From contig CANKAM010000023.1 in the NCBI GenBank assembly GCA_947479755.1, forward strand, positions 1 to 56,924: DNA of 56,924 nt, written 5' to 3'. Made by a program: the position numbers and the translations under genes. The DNA is from Bacteroidota bacterium. GTDB lineage: Bacteria; Bacteroidota; Bacteroidia; SXHM01. Below, in pieces: positions 15,007 through 23,418 of the stretch. How positions within the stretch are numbered: the first letter of the stretch is position 1; every line of letters begins with the position of its first letter. The notes under the pieces were generated by a model. The model was given only the letters and a program-made list of their open reading frames with translations. It did no database searches and was not told where the DNA came from.

Positions 15007-16575
15007 TTAACGCATCACTTCCCAACCTTGTCTGAGCTTGGCAATAGGGTCAGAAACAATTCTGATGGTATTGTCAAAAATCAAGGTAGAACGGGTTATA
15101 GTGTTATAAGGAAGCCAGTTGTTATTAATACTGTTCGGGTTTCCTGTGCGTGCAAAACTTACCCATGCATTCTGCATTTCTATTGACATCTTTTTAACCC
15201 TGCGGTTGCTTGATGCCTTCATAATCAGTTTTCCTGCATCGGAATGAAATGAACTGAAAATAAACGGTAGCTCAATCCCGTGACAAGCGCCTAAACCAAT
15301 CAGGCGAATAGGAAATGAAGTCCAGTCAAAGCGGTAACTATAAGCAGAAGCAAAATTGCTTTGAGCATCTGCAATTTTGTAAGCTGGAATTTGAAAAATT
15401 CCATCCGTAATCATTGAAAGAATAGATCGCGGTGAAGGGTATTCGGGGTAAAGGCAGGTAATTTCACTTGTACATTCAGATCTACCTGTACTTGTCATGT
15501 ACTTATTTATAGTTTCTATTTCAGGTTTTATCAAAGCTGGTTTTGATTTTGAAAACAGGTTGGCTTCATCTTTATTGGTGCCAATCATAATAGGAATTCC
15601 TTTAGCAAACCCTTTAGTAATGGCTTCTTCAGGATTGAATGGCAGGAAATCAGTTCGACTAACCGGTGCAAATGTAATCAGGTCGCCTACTTCGGTTATT
15701 ACTTTTTCAAAGAGCCTGTCGCTGGCTGCCAGCAGACTGTCGGCACTGATGGTAAAAAGTTTAGAAATATTATCAGCAGTAATATTCAGCAGTTTCAGAT
15801 ATTCAGCAGTCATTTTCTTTGCATTGTCAACGCTGGTTTGCCCAACTGAAGCCGCACTCTGAACAATAGCTTTTTGAAATAACCCTTTTGCATCGGGCGA
15901 TGCCAGCAAAGCCAGAACAGAATTAGCACCTGCAGATTCTCCGAAGATGGTAATGTTATCAGGGTCGCCACCAAAAGCAGCTATGTTTTCATTTACCCAT
16001 TTAAGAGCTGCAACCTGATCGCGAAGACCAAGGTTGTTTTCAAAGTGCAATGAATCATTATTAAATTGGTCAAGATAAAGAAAGCCGAATGGACCAAGGC
16101 GGTAGTTAAAAGTTACTACCACTACATCACCATTTTTGCTCAGTTTACTTCCGTTATACATTTCGTCAGAACCGGAACCAATGGAAAAGCCTCCACCATG
16201 AATCCAGAACATTACCGGCTTTTTTTCTGTCTTTTTCTTTGACGACCACACATTCAGGAAAAGGCAGTCTTCACTCTTTTTCTCGTTGCTGCCCATTGTT
16301 AATACAGTTTGTGGTGATACTGTTCCAAATTTTGTGGCATCAACTATTCCTTCCTGATATGGCATTGGTTTTGGTGCTTTAAAGCGTAGTGAACCAACGG
16401 GAGCTTGTGCAAAGCGCACACCGCGCCATACATGCACATCATTATCGGTTGTTCCACGCATCAGGCCTTGTTTCGTAGCAACGATTAAGCCTGTTGTATC
16501 AGTAGTTACAGCCTGAGATAAATAAATTGAGGCACTGAAAAATACAGTGGAGAGGAGAATAAAACGCGAAAACAT
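15007..16575 (-). CDS. Secreted type B carboxylesterase
   Basis: 522 residues with a signal peptide (about 1-22). It shows the complete alpha/beta-hydrolase set for the carboxylesterase/cholinesterase group: oxyanion HGGGFSIGSG near 126, nucleophile elbow FGESAGA with S214, an acidic residue in GTNKDEANLF near 337, and catalytic His in GACHGIELPF near 433. The EDCLFLNVW motif is also present. It hydrolyses carboxylic esters; its natural substrate cannot be read from sequence. It stands alone on the minus strand. Confidence 0.93.
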   Translation of the reverse strand: MFSRFILLSTVFFSASIYLSQAVTTDTTGLIVATKQGLMRGTTDNDVHVWRGVRFAQAPVGSLRFKAPKPMPYQEGIVDATKFGTVSPQTVLTMGSNEKKSEDCLFLNVWSSKKKTEKKPVMFWIHGGGFSIGSGSDEMYNGSKLSKNGDVVVVTFNYRLGPFGFLYLDQFNNDSLHFENNLGLRDQVAALKWVNENIAAFGGDPDNITIFGESAGANSVLALLASPDAKGLFQKAIVQSAASVGQTSVDNAKKMTAEYLKLLNITADNISKLFTISADSLLAASDRLFEKVITEVGDLITFAPVSRTDFLPFNPEEAITKGFAKGIPIMIGTNKDEANLFSKSKPALIKPEIETINKYMTSTGRSECTSEITCLYPEYPSPRSILSMITDGIFQIPAYKIADAQSNFASAYSYRFDWTSFPIRLIGLGACHGIELPFIFSSFHSDAGKLIMKASSNRRVKKMSIEMQNAWVSFARTGNPNSINNNWLPYNTITRSTLIFDNTIRIVSDPIAKLRQGWEVMR

Positions 16576-16629
16576 GTGCAGGAAGGATTAATTCGGACTG
16601 CAAATGTCAGCAAAAAGAAGACAACTTCT

Positions 16630-17016
16630 TCAGCTTTCTTTTATTTCTTTAAATGAAAAGGATAGATTAACAATTCCCTGATAATCTTTACCAGCCTGCA
16701 ACATGTCGCTGTCATCTGTTTCGTAATGCCAGTTTACATTAACACTTTTGCTGTTTTCTGTCAGTGTTTCCAGCTTTTGAAAAATATCCTGAAGGTATTT
16801 TGCTGAGGGAGTATTGAAATACTGAAGATTAATATCTACGGTAGTTTCAGCAGCGGGGTTGGCAATGTATTCGTCCATCTGTTTCATTAACGGCCCATAA
16901 AACAGAGTTGGATCTTGTGGAATGGATTTACCTGTAAGGCTCAACTTTCCCTGTTGCATATCAAACTCAAGCGCAGGAGTTGAATCGGTGGCAGCAATAG
17001 AGATTTTGTTGTTCAT
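16630..17016 (-). CDS. SiaC-family (DUF1987) regulatory phosphoprotein
   Basis: 128 residues, the family length. The N-terminal STPALEFD and later YFNTPSAKYLQDIF match the SiaC signature; T69 in the NTPS motif lines up with the phosphorylated Thr of Pseudomonas SiaC (NTSS). In Pseudomonas, SiaC is phosphorylated by SiaB, dephosphorylated by the PP2C phosphatase SiaA, and when unphosphorylated activates a diguanylate cyclase to promote aggregation. No SiaB-like kinase or GGDEF protein is in the window; a PP2C phosphatase is 9.6 kb away. It is likely cytoplasmic and transcribed on its own. Confidence 0.82.
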   Translation of the reverse strand: MNNKISIAATDSTPALEFDMQQGKLSLTGKSIPQDPTLFYGPLMKQMDEYIANPAAETTVDINLQYFNTPSAKYLQDIFQKLETLTENSKSVNVNWHYETDDSDMLQAGKDYQGIVNLSFSFKEIKES

Positions 17017-17045
17017 GGCGTTGCAGATTTTAGGTTTTGGTTGAC

Positions 17046-17053
17046 CAAACTTA
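17046..17053 (-). promoter_or_regulatory. Putative -7 element of the SiaC-like gene
   Basis: Reads TAAGTTTG on the minus strand, matching TAnnTTTG, 29 bp before the ATG. Confidence 0.45.
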
Positions 17054-17105
17054 GTAATTATATTTTGTAAACGCTAAATAAAAATATTAACACCTGTTAA
17101 TATCT

Positions 17106-17268
17106 GAAGTTGTTTAAAGCTAAACTTTAATTTTTGTTATGGGCTATTTTCCGCTATACTTCGTTGTCGTTTTTGCTGAGAGAAGCTCTGCTATCAGCTG
17201 CAAACTCCGCCTCGTCTATCGAAAAATATCCCAATAAAAATTCTGAAACCTTAACTTTAAACAACTTC
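17106..17268. repeat. 163-bp MITE-like inverted repeat
   Basis: The ends are a perfect 14-bp inverted repeat (GAAGTTGTTTAAAG at 17106-17119, its reverse complement at 17255-17268). Pairing continues imperfectly for about 45 bp (GTTATGGGCTATTTT against GGGATATTTTT in reverse complement). The centre holds GCTGAGAGAAGCTCTGCTATCAGC, another small palindrome. No protein fits it. It lies 2 bp from the stop of the minus-strand TMTC-like gene and within the upstream region of the SiaC-like gene. No second copy is in the window. Confidence 0.75.
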
Positions 17269-17270
17269 AC

Positions 17271-19220
17271 TTAATTTGTTTTAAGACTTTGCAAATAGGA
17301 GTCTTCAACCTTGTATCCATATAATTTTGCTTTTAGTGCAAAGGTTTCGGCATCTTTCAGATTATTCATTTTGAAAGCTGTAACCGATGCTTTAAACCAG
17401 GCTTCGCCATTGTTTGATTGCAGCTTTGTTGCCTTCATAAAATCATTCATAGCAGTTGGATAATTTTCCATTTTGAAATAAGCCACTCCCCGGTTCATCC
17501 AAGCCTGAATATTATCAGGTTCACGTTTTAATACAGTATTGAAATCTTCCACTGATTTTTGTGAGTTGCCGGAATTGAGATAGGTAAGTCCTCGATTGAA
17601 ATAGAGTTGCGTAAAACTTGGGTCTAACTGTTCAACGCGGTTATAGTCTGCAATTGCTTTATCGTATTGTAAAAGTGTTCCCTGTATATTTCCTCTGTTC
17701 ATCAACGCCTGAAAGTTGTTAGGTTCAAGAGCCAGTGCCTTGTTGTAAGCATCCAGCGCTTTATCGTTTTGTCCTTTCAGGTTCATAACATTTCCGAAAT
17801 TGACATAAATATTTGGGTCTTTTTGATTCATCTTTAGATACACATCGTAGTCTTTCAGCGCCAGATCGTGTTTGCCGTTTTGACCGTAATAGTTGCCCCG
17901 GTTTTTGTACGCTACTTCCACATTCGGGTATTTACTGATAACATCGGTCCACAGCGTTTCGCTGTTGTTCCAGACTGATGCGCGCTCGTAAGTTATTCTT
18001 GCAAAAAACAATGCAGCAAAAAACAGAACTGCAAAGCTGCCCCATTTAATGCTGTTATATTTTTTATCCAGTTGCGAGAGTGCAAGGCTGATGCAAAAGA
18101 ACGGACCGATGTAGGCAATATAAGTATATCGATCGGCCATGATAGCACTGCCCACGGAAATAAACTGCAATACCATTGCAACGCTTACGAGATAAAATGC
18201 AAATGCAAAAAACAAGAGCTTGGTCTTTTTTAGCGACCAGAAAACAAGTGCTGTTATGAGCAGCAGAATAACAGGAGCAGCATAAAACTCAGCAGGTATA
18301 CCTCCGTTGTTATCTAAATTAGGATAAGGGTAAAATGCCGATAGTTTAACCGGCACAAACAGTTTAACCAGATACATGATTGCTCCATAACTGGCGAACA
18401 TCACGCGTTGGAAAATGGTGAATGTATCAAACTCTGCAATGGCTCCCTGCGACTGAATGCGCAGCGCAACAATTCCAAATACAAGTGAGAGAATGAAGAA
18501 CGGAATTTTCTCTAAGAATAGCTTTGTCTCCAGTTTTCGTCCTTTCAAAAAATCAAACAGCAGCATGATTACGGGCAGCGTTACTACCATTGCTTTTGAA
18601 ATCAGGGAAAGTGAAAATGCAAGCAGCGCAATTAAATAGAACCACCATTTTTTTGTTTCAGAAAACCGGAGGTAGGTAATAAGTGAAAGCAAAAAGAAAA
18701 AGGTGTACAACACATCTTTGCGTTCGGCAATCCATGTTACCGATTCCACGTGCATGGGATGTATACCGAAGAACAGAGCCGTAAATCCTGCTACTTCAAT
18801 TCTTCCGTTGCTGAATAAGTAAATCAATACAAACACCAACAGTGTGTTGGCTATATGCAGCAGCAGATTGGTGCGGTGATACACTTCGGGCTTGTCTAAT
18901 TTTGCTTTCTGATAATCCATTGCCAGCGACAAAATGGTAAGCGGATGATAGTTGAGTGATACCTCTTTGGTTTTAAAAATCTCTTTTATGTTTTCTGATT
19001 TTATGCTTTTCAGTAAAGGGTTTTCCAATACATAGCGCGGATCGTCCCAGTTGGTAAAATCACATTTAAGGGAAGGGGAGAAGCTGATGTAAGTAATGAT
19101 TAGTACAACAGCAAGCGTTAAGGCAGCAATTAAAATAGCGGAGTTGCTCTTTTTTGCTTCGGGCTTGGCCTTCTGCTGATTGGGAGTATGGGGGATGTTT
19201 TTTGTTTTTTCTTTTTTCAT
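17271..19220 (-). CDS. TMTC-like polytopic membrane protein with C-terminal TPRs
   Basis: 649 residues. A Lys-rich N-terminus precedes about ten transmembrane segments (30-410), then about six TPR units (430-640; AYKNRGNYYGQNGKHDLALKDY, AWMNRGVAYFKMENY). The first extracytoplasmic loop has FTNWDDPRYVLENPLL and the second GIHPMHVESVTWIAERKDVL, which are hallmarks of the GT-C fold family related to eukaryotic TMTC O-mannosyltransferases. The WDD acidic pair fits a GT-C catalytic position. It may transfer sugar from a lipid-linked donor to exported proteins; donor and acceptor are unknown. No other glycosylation genes are adjacent. Confidence 0.82.
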   Translation of the reverse strand: MKKEKTKNIPHTPNQQKAKPEAKKSNSAILIAALTLAVVLIITYISFSPSLKCDFTNWDDPRYVLENPLLKSIKSENIKEIFKTKEVSLNYHPLTILSLAMDYQKAKLDKPEVYHRTNLLLHIANTLLVFVLIYLFSNGRIEVAGFTALFFGIHPMHVESVTWIAERKDVLYTFFFLLSLITYLRFSETKKWWFYLIALLAFSLSLISKAMVVTLPVIMLLFDFLKGRKLETKLFLEKIPFFILSLVFGIVALRIQSQGAIAEFDTFTIFQRVMFASYGAIMYLVKLFVPVKLSAFYPYPNLDNNGGIPAEFYAAPVILLLITALVFWSLKKTKLLFFAFAFYLVSVAMVLQFISVGSAIMADRYTYIAYIGPFFCISLALSQLDKKYNSIKWGSFAVLFFAALFFARITYERASVWNNSETLWTDVISKYPNVEVAYKNRGNYYGQNGKHDLALKDYDVYLKMNQKDPNIYVNFGNVMNLKGQNDKALDAYNKALALEPNNFQALMNRGNIQGTLLQYDKAIADYNRVEQLDPSFTQLYFNRGLTYLNSGNSQKSVEDFNTVLKREPDNIQAWMNRGVAYFKMENYPTAMNDFMKATKLQSNNGEAWFKASVTAFKMNNLKDAETFALKAKLYGYKVEDSYLQSLKTN

Positions 19221-19224
19221 TTTG

Positions 19225-19293
19225 CGTCACCTTGTACTTGTTTCAGGGTCTTTGTTTTAGTTGATGAGATGCTGAAACGAGTTCAGCATGACG
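19225..19293. repeat. Dispersed palindrome (TTGTTTCAGGGTCT / AGATGCTGAAACA family), copy 1
   Basis: CGTCACCTTGTACTTGTTTC...pairs with GAAACGAGTTCAGCATGACG. A second copy is at 32028-32087. It fills the gap between the TMTC-like gene and the gene upstream of it. Confidence 0.82.
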
Positions 19294-19295
19294 GG

Positions 19296-19745
19296 TTACT
19301 TCTTCATCACTTTTCTCAACACTGCATAATTAATAAAAGCGGCTGTGGCTGCAATAAGGCACAGAAAAATACCACCAAAACCGGTCAATGAAAATTCGCC
19401 TTCCCATAAGCCTGTTTTTTGTCGAAAATGAAAAAGTGTTTCAGCAATATAGATATAGCTAAAGAGTGTAAATGCAGAGAAAAAAAGCCAACCGTAAAAC
19501 AGGTATATTCCTTTTTGAGTGTTCCTGTAAATCAGATTGGTAATAAAAATGAGAATGACATAGATGAGCAATGTTGCACTGTCTAACCAAGTGCTGTAGC
19601 TACGACTTTCTGCCTGCGCTGCTTCTGGTTCGGCAACTGTAATATCCAGAGGCGTAAGTGCCATATATGCAAGTGTGGAAAGGATTATACTTCCTGCAAT
19701 TGCAATAAGGAGAAAGAGTTTTCCGGGTTGGCTGAAGAGATTCAT
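19296..19745 (-). CDS. Hypothetical four-helix membrane protein
   Basis: 149 residues with four clear hydrophobic segments (about 9-29, 54-72, 80-101, 121-141) and a Glu/Ala-rich loop between the first two. No conserved motif that I recognise. It stands upstream of the TMTC-like gene on the same strand but separated by a dispersed repeat, so co-transcription is possible but not certain. The ATG at 19745 gives a hydrophobic N-terminus consistent with an inner-membrane protein. Confidence 0.72.
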   Translation of the reverse strand: MNLFSQPGKLFLLIAIAGSIILSTLAYMALTPLDITVAEPEAAQAESRSYSTWLDSATLLIYVILIFITNLIYRNTQKGIYLFYGWLFFSAFTLFSYIYIAETLFHFRQKTGLWEGEFSLTGFGGIFLCLIAATAAFINYAVLRKVMKK

Positions 19746-19817
19746 GACTTGGATTTTTTTTTCAAGTTTACAAAATTCTCTGAATTCGGTGAGTTTTATC
19801 TTCTCATGATTTTCCCG

Positions 19818-19825
19818 TAGGTTTG
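19818..19825 (+). promoter_or_regulatory. Putative -7 element of rmuC
   Basis: TAGGTTTG matches TAnnTTTG, 23 bp before the ATG at 19849. Confidence 0.45.
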
Positions 19826-19848
19826 TTTTCTTAAATGTTGCTATCGTA

Positions 19849-21186
19849 ATGGATTTCGCTTTTCTTCTTGCCGGTGTGGTGTTGGGTTATGCAATCGCAT
19901 GGCTTTACCTGCGCTCGCGCGGAATGGATACTACTGTAAACACTGCACTGGAGCAGCAACTGAAAGAGCGCGATAATGACCTTGCCCGTTTAAAGGCAGG
20001 ACTTGAATCGGCTGAAAAGATTTACCGCGAAACAAAAACAGACTTAGATAAAGCCCGCGAAAACAACAGTTTGTTATTAGCAGCCAAAACCACTGCCGAA
20101 AGCGATTTTAAAAACGCTGTTGAAAAATTAGACACCCAGAAAAAAGAACTGGAAGAAATACAAACCCGCCTGAAAACGGAGTTTAAGAACATTGCCAACG
20201 AAGTGCTGGAAGATAAGAGCAAACGTTTTACCGAGCAGAACAAGGTAAACCTCGAAGGCATTTTAAATCCCCTGCGCGACCGCATCAAGGATTTTGAAGA
20301 CAAGGTGGATAAAACGTACAAGGCCGATTCATCGGAACGCATCTCGCTGAAAGAACAACTGAAACACCTCACCGAGTTAAACAAACAGGTAAGTGAAGAA
20401 GCCAACAACCTGGTAAAAGCCCTGAAAGGCGACAGCAAAAAACAAGGCAACTGGGGCGAAATGATTTTGGATAAAATCCTGGAGAAGTCAGGCCTGGTAG
20501 AAGGGGAGGGGTATGAAAAACAGTTTTCCATTAACACCGAAGAAGGCAAACGTTATCAGCCTGATGTGGTAATTCATTTACCCGATAACAAGCACATTAT
20601 TATAGATGCAAAAGTTTCGCTGGTGGCCTACAATGCCTGCGTAAATGCGGAGAACGAAACCGACCGTGAAAAATATCTGAAAGAACATTTGCTTTCTGTC
20701 CGCGCCCACATCAAAGGGTTGAGCGAAAAGAATTATCACGAGTCTACGCAGTTTGATACACCTGATTTTGTGCTGTTATTTCTGCCGATTGAATCATCGT
20801 TCAGCATTGCCTTGCAGGGCGACAATGAATTGTATCAGTATGCATGGGACCGGAAAATTGTGTTGGTAAGTCCCACTACATTATTGGCTACCTTGCGCAC
20901 TGTTGCTTCCATCTGGAAACAGGAAAAGCAAACCAAACATGCCATTGAAATTGCTGAAAAAGCAGGTGCCTTATATGATAAATTCAGTTTACTGGTAACA
21001 GACTTAATTGAGGTTGGGAAAAAGATGGATGCAGCAAAAACGAGTTACGGTGAGGCTATGAATAAATTGCATCAGGGCTCAGGTAACCTTGTAAAACGTG
21101 TAGAGGATTTGAAAAAACTGGGAGCAAAAGCCACCAAGGCATTGCCGCAAAATTTGTTAGAACGTTCAGAGGAAAATGCAGAGTAA
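19849..21186 (+). CDS. rmuC: DNA recombination protein RmuC homologue
   Basis: 445 residues. One N-terminal transmembrane helix (3-22), a long charged coiled coil (28-200), then the RmuC domain (about 205-400) with GNWGEMILDKILEKSGL, RYQPDVVIHLPDNKHIIIDAKVSLVAY and LVSPTTLLATLRTVASIWKQE. The D...DAK pattern resembles the PD-(D/E)xK nuclease fold. E. coli RmuC limits inversions at short inverted repeats; its activity in this phylum is not established by the sequence. It overlaps the GWxTD gene by 11 bp, so the two are co-expressed. Confidence 0.93.
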   Translation: MDFAFLLAGVVLGYAIAWLYLRSRGMDTTVNTALEQQLKERDNDLARLKAGLESAEKIYRETKTDLDKARENNSLLLAAKTTAESDFKNAVEKLDTQKKELEEIQTRLKTEFKNIANEVLEDKSKRFTEQNKVNLEGILNPLRDRIKDFEDKVDKTYKADSSERISLKEQLKHLTELNKQVSEEANNLVKALKGDSKKQGNWGEMILDKILEKSGLVEGEGYEKQFSINTEEGKRYQPDVVIHLPDNKHIIIDAKVSLVAYNACVNAENETDREKYLKEHLLSVRAHIKGLSEKNYHESTQFDTPDFVLLFLPIESSFSIALQGDNELYQYAWDRKIVLVSPTTLLATLRTVASIWKQEKQTKHAIEIAEKAGALYDKFSLLVTDLIEVGKKMDAAKTSYGEAMNKLHQGSGNLVKRVEDLKKLGAKATKALPQNLLERSEENAE

Positions 21187-22519
21187 CAGCCATTTAACCG
21201 CAAAGTTCGCAAAGTATGCGCAAAGTTCGCAGAGTAAAGCTTTGCGCCCTTTGCGGTTTTCCTTTGCGCCCTTTGCGGTTAAACTTTTTGCATTTACTTT
21301 TATTCTTTCCTCCTGCGCGGGAGGCAGCAAACTAAGCAACCAAAACCTCTCCTACATTTATAATCCCGAGTTGGAAGAATTGCATCCGCAATTTAAAGTA
21401 GTGAATGTAAAAGACTCTGTTGCACGCCTTTTCTTTAAAATTGATGCTACTGAATTGCTGTATACAAAAAAACAAGGTGATACAGATTTCTCTGCAAATT
21501 TCACCGTTTCCTATCAGTTAATTTCAACCTTTGAAGCACGTGAAGTATTAGACAGTGGTTCTTTTGTATTTGAAGACAGGGTAGACAAACCGGGTGCAAA
21601 AGAGATTATCAGTTTTCTTGATTTTGAAAGCCCTTACAATGGAACCTATTTAGTAAAAGCCTCTGTAACCGACCTTAACCGCAATCAAATGGCTAAGGCA
21701 TTTGTTGAAGTGGATAATTCAACCGCCAACAGCCGCAATAATTTTTACCTGAAAAAGAATGGAGCAGAGTATCCGCTCTTTAATCTGTTTTTGGATGAAA
21801 ATGATTACGCACTTTATCACAAGAATAAAAGTGTAAAAACGTTTATGGTGCGCTATTACCGCATCAATTACCCTTTGGCGCCTCCACCGTTTGCTATTGT
21901 AAACCCCAAGCCGTTTGAATTTAATGCTGACAGTTTGTTTACTGTTCAGGCAGGTGAAACCATAAAGCTACGCAGTGAAGGTATTTATCATTTTCAGGTT
22001 GACAGCAGCGACTACGAAGGATTTACTCTTTTTAAGTTCGGTGAAAATTATCCGAATATTACCAATGCAAAAGCCATGCTGGAGCCTTTGCGCTACATAA
22101 CCACCAAACAGGAATACACCAATATTGAAAACAACAAAAACCTTAAAGAAGGAGTTGAATCATTTTGGTTAGATGCCTCAGAAACCAACGACAGAGGAAG
22201 AGAATTGATTCAAAAATATTATTCGCGTGTTGAAGAAAGCAATAAGTTGTTTACCTCTTATATGCAAGGCTGGAAAACCGATCGTGGCTTGATTTACATG
22301 ATTTTTGGTCCGCCCAATGTATTGTATAAAAATTCTGAAATTGAAACATGGGTATATGGAGAAGAAAACAATGTTATGTCGCTCAATTTTTCTTTTACAA
22401 AATTAAGTAATCCGTTTTGCGACAACGATTACATCATGAACCGTTCAACCATCTATAAAAGCTCGTGGTTCCGCGCGGTAGATACCTGGAGAAAGGGAAG
22501 AGTTTATACGGATAATTAG
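21176..22519 (+). CDS. GWxTD-domain lipoprotein
   Basis: 447 residues. Lipobox LSSC near residue 47 marks a lipoprotein. The C-terminal 110 residues are the GWxTD domain, with MQGWKTDRGLIYMIFGPPNV and a final WRKGRVY. The middle is beta-rich. GWxTD proteins are found in Bacteroidota and relatives; function unknown. The first ~35 residues (TAKFAKYAQSSQSK, RPLRFSFAPFAVK) are encoded by a dispersed palindrome (21194-21282), giving an oversized n-region before the hydrophobic KLFAFTFILSS. The ATG at 21176 overlaps the rmuC end; I see no better start between the repeat and the lipobox. It is followed 2 bp later by mqnD. Confidence 0.85.
   Translation: MQSNSHLTAKFAKYAQSSQSKALRPLRFSFAPFAVKLFAFTFILSSCAGGSKLSNQNLSYIYNPELEELHPQFKVVNVKDSVARLFFKIDATELLYTKKQGDTDFSANFTVSYQLISTFEAREVLDSGSFVFEDRVDKPGAKEIISFLDFESPYNGTYLVKASVTDLNRNQMAKAFVEVDNSTANSRNNFYLKKNGAEYPLFNLFLDENDYALYHKNKSVKTFMVRYYRINYPLAPPPFAIVNPKPFEFNADSLFTVQAGETIKLRSEGIYHFQVDSSDYEGFTLFKFGENYPNITNAKAMLEPLRYITTKQEYTNIENNKNLKEGVESFWLDASETNDRGRELIQKYYSRVEESNKLFTSYMQGWKTDRGLIYMIFGPPNVLYKNSEIETWVYGEENNVMSLNFSFTKLSNPFCDNDYIMNRSTIYKSSWFRAVDTWRKGRVYTDN
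21194..21282. repeat. Dispersed palindrome (AACCGCAAAG / CTTTGCGGTT family) inside the GWxTD frame
   Basis: TTAACCGCAAAG at 21194-21205 is the exact reverse complement of CTTTGCGGTTAA at 21271-21282. Internal repeats of GCAAAGTTCGCA and TTTGCGCCCTTTGCGGTT fill it. A related shorter stretch is at 50009-50032. Confidence 0.85.
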
Positions 22520-22521
22520 TC

Positions 22522-23358
22522 ATGAAACTGACGTTAGGTTTTTCCCCTTGTCCCAACGACACGTTTATTTTTGATGCGCTTGTAAACAAACGTATTGACA
22601 CCGAAGGTCTGGATTTTGATGTGCAGTTGGGTGATGTAGAAACACTCAACACCAAAGCCTTTAAAGCAGAACTGGATATTACCAAGCTCAGTTATCATGC
22701 GTTTGCTTATATGACTGAGAATTATCAGTTGCTGCATTCAGGCAGTGCGCTTGGTAAAAACTGCGGACCGATACTTATTGCGAAAGAACAAATCTCAAAT
22801 CTCACATCTCAGATCTCACATCTAAAAATTGCTATCCCCGGCAAATATACCACCGCTAATTTTCTTTTAGGTATTGCATTCCATGATGCAAAGAATAAAA
22901 CAGAAATGGTTTTCTCTGAAATTGAAAATGCAGTGTTAGAGGGTAGAGTGGATGCAGGATTAATCATTCACGAAAACCGTTTTACCTACCAAAGCAAAGG
23001 CTTGAAAAAGCTGATTGACCTTGGTGAATTCTGGGAAACAAAAACAGGATTACCCATTCCGTTGGGTGGAATTGCAATTCGAAAAAGTCTGCCGTCAGAA
23101 GTAAAAATAAAGGTTGAAAAATTAATCAGAAAAAGTATTGAATATGCTTTTCCCAATCCCGAAGCAAGCAAAGAATATGTTCGTTGCCACTCTCAAGAAA
23201 TGGAGCCTTCAGTAATTCAAAGTCACATCAACCTGTATGTAAATAATTATTCTATAAACCTTGGTGTGGAAGGGGAGAAGGCAGTAAAGGAAATGTATGC
23301 CATCGGAAAGGAGACAGGAATTATACCTGAAATGCCTGATGCTATTTTTGTTTCCTGA
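22522..23358 (+). CDS. mqnD: 1,4-dihydroxy-6-naphthoate synthase MqnD
   Basis: 278 residues, a periplasmic-binding-protein-like fold enzyme. Characteristic stretches are LGFSPCPNDTFIFDALV, IAIPGKYTTANFLLGI, GLIIHENRFTY and GLPIPLGGIAI with a conserved His-containing VDAGLIIHE. It turns cyclic dehypoxanthinylfutalosine into dihydroxynaphthoate in the futalosine route to menaquinone; the other mqn genes are not here. Residues about 91-102 (ISNLTSQISHLK) are encoded by a run of ATCTCA repeats (22791-22826) in the loop before the GKYTT segment. It follows the GWxTD gene by 2 bp and ends at a strong hairpin. Confidence 0.93.
   Translation: MKLTLGFSPCPNDTFIFDALVNKRIDTEGLDFDVQLGDVETLNTKAFKAELDITKLSYHAFAYMTENYQLLHSGSALGKNCGPILIAKEQISNLTSQISHLKIAIPGKYTTANFLLGIAFHDAKNKTEMVFSEIENAVLEGRVDAGLIIHENRFTYQSKGLKKLIDLGEFWETKTGLPIPLGGIAIRKSLPSEVKIKVEKLIRKSIEYAFPNPEASKEYVRCHSQEMEPSVIQSHINLYVNNYSINLGVEGEKAVKEMYAIGKETGIIPEMPDAIFVS
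22791..22826. repeat. Simple/dispersed repeat (AATCTCACATCTCA) inside mqnD
   Basis: Thirty-six bases made of four to five units of (A/C)ATCTCA(A/C/G), exactly twelve codons, in frame with mqnD. Confidence 0.6.
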
Positions 23359-23402
23359 AAAAAGAAACGCCCCTTGCCTAAGGCGAGGGGCGTTTCTTTT
23401 TT
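23359..23402. terminator. Bidirectional hairpin terminator after mqnD
   Basis: AAAAGAAACGCCCC TTGCC pairs with GGCGA GGGGCGTTTCTTTT, flanked by A- and T-runs on both sides. It serves mqnD (+) and the convergent small exported protein gene (-). Confidence 0.9.
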
Positions 23403-23418
23403 AAATAAGAGATTGTTT

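Noticed and set aside
20022-20549. Minus-strand 175-codon Ser-rich frame opposite rmuC
   Set aside because: It is a shadow of the Lys/Glu-rich coiled-coil codons; rmuC on the other strand is unambiguous.
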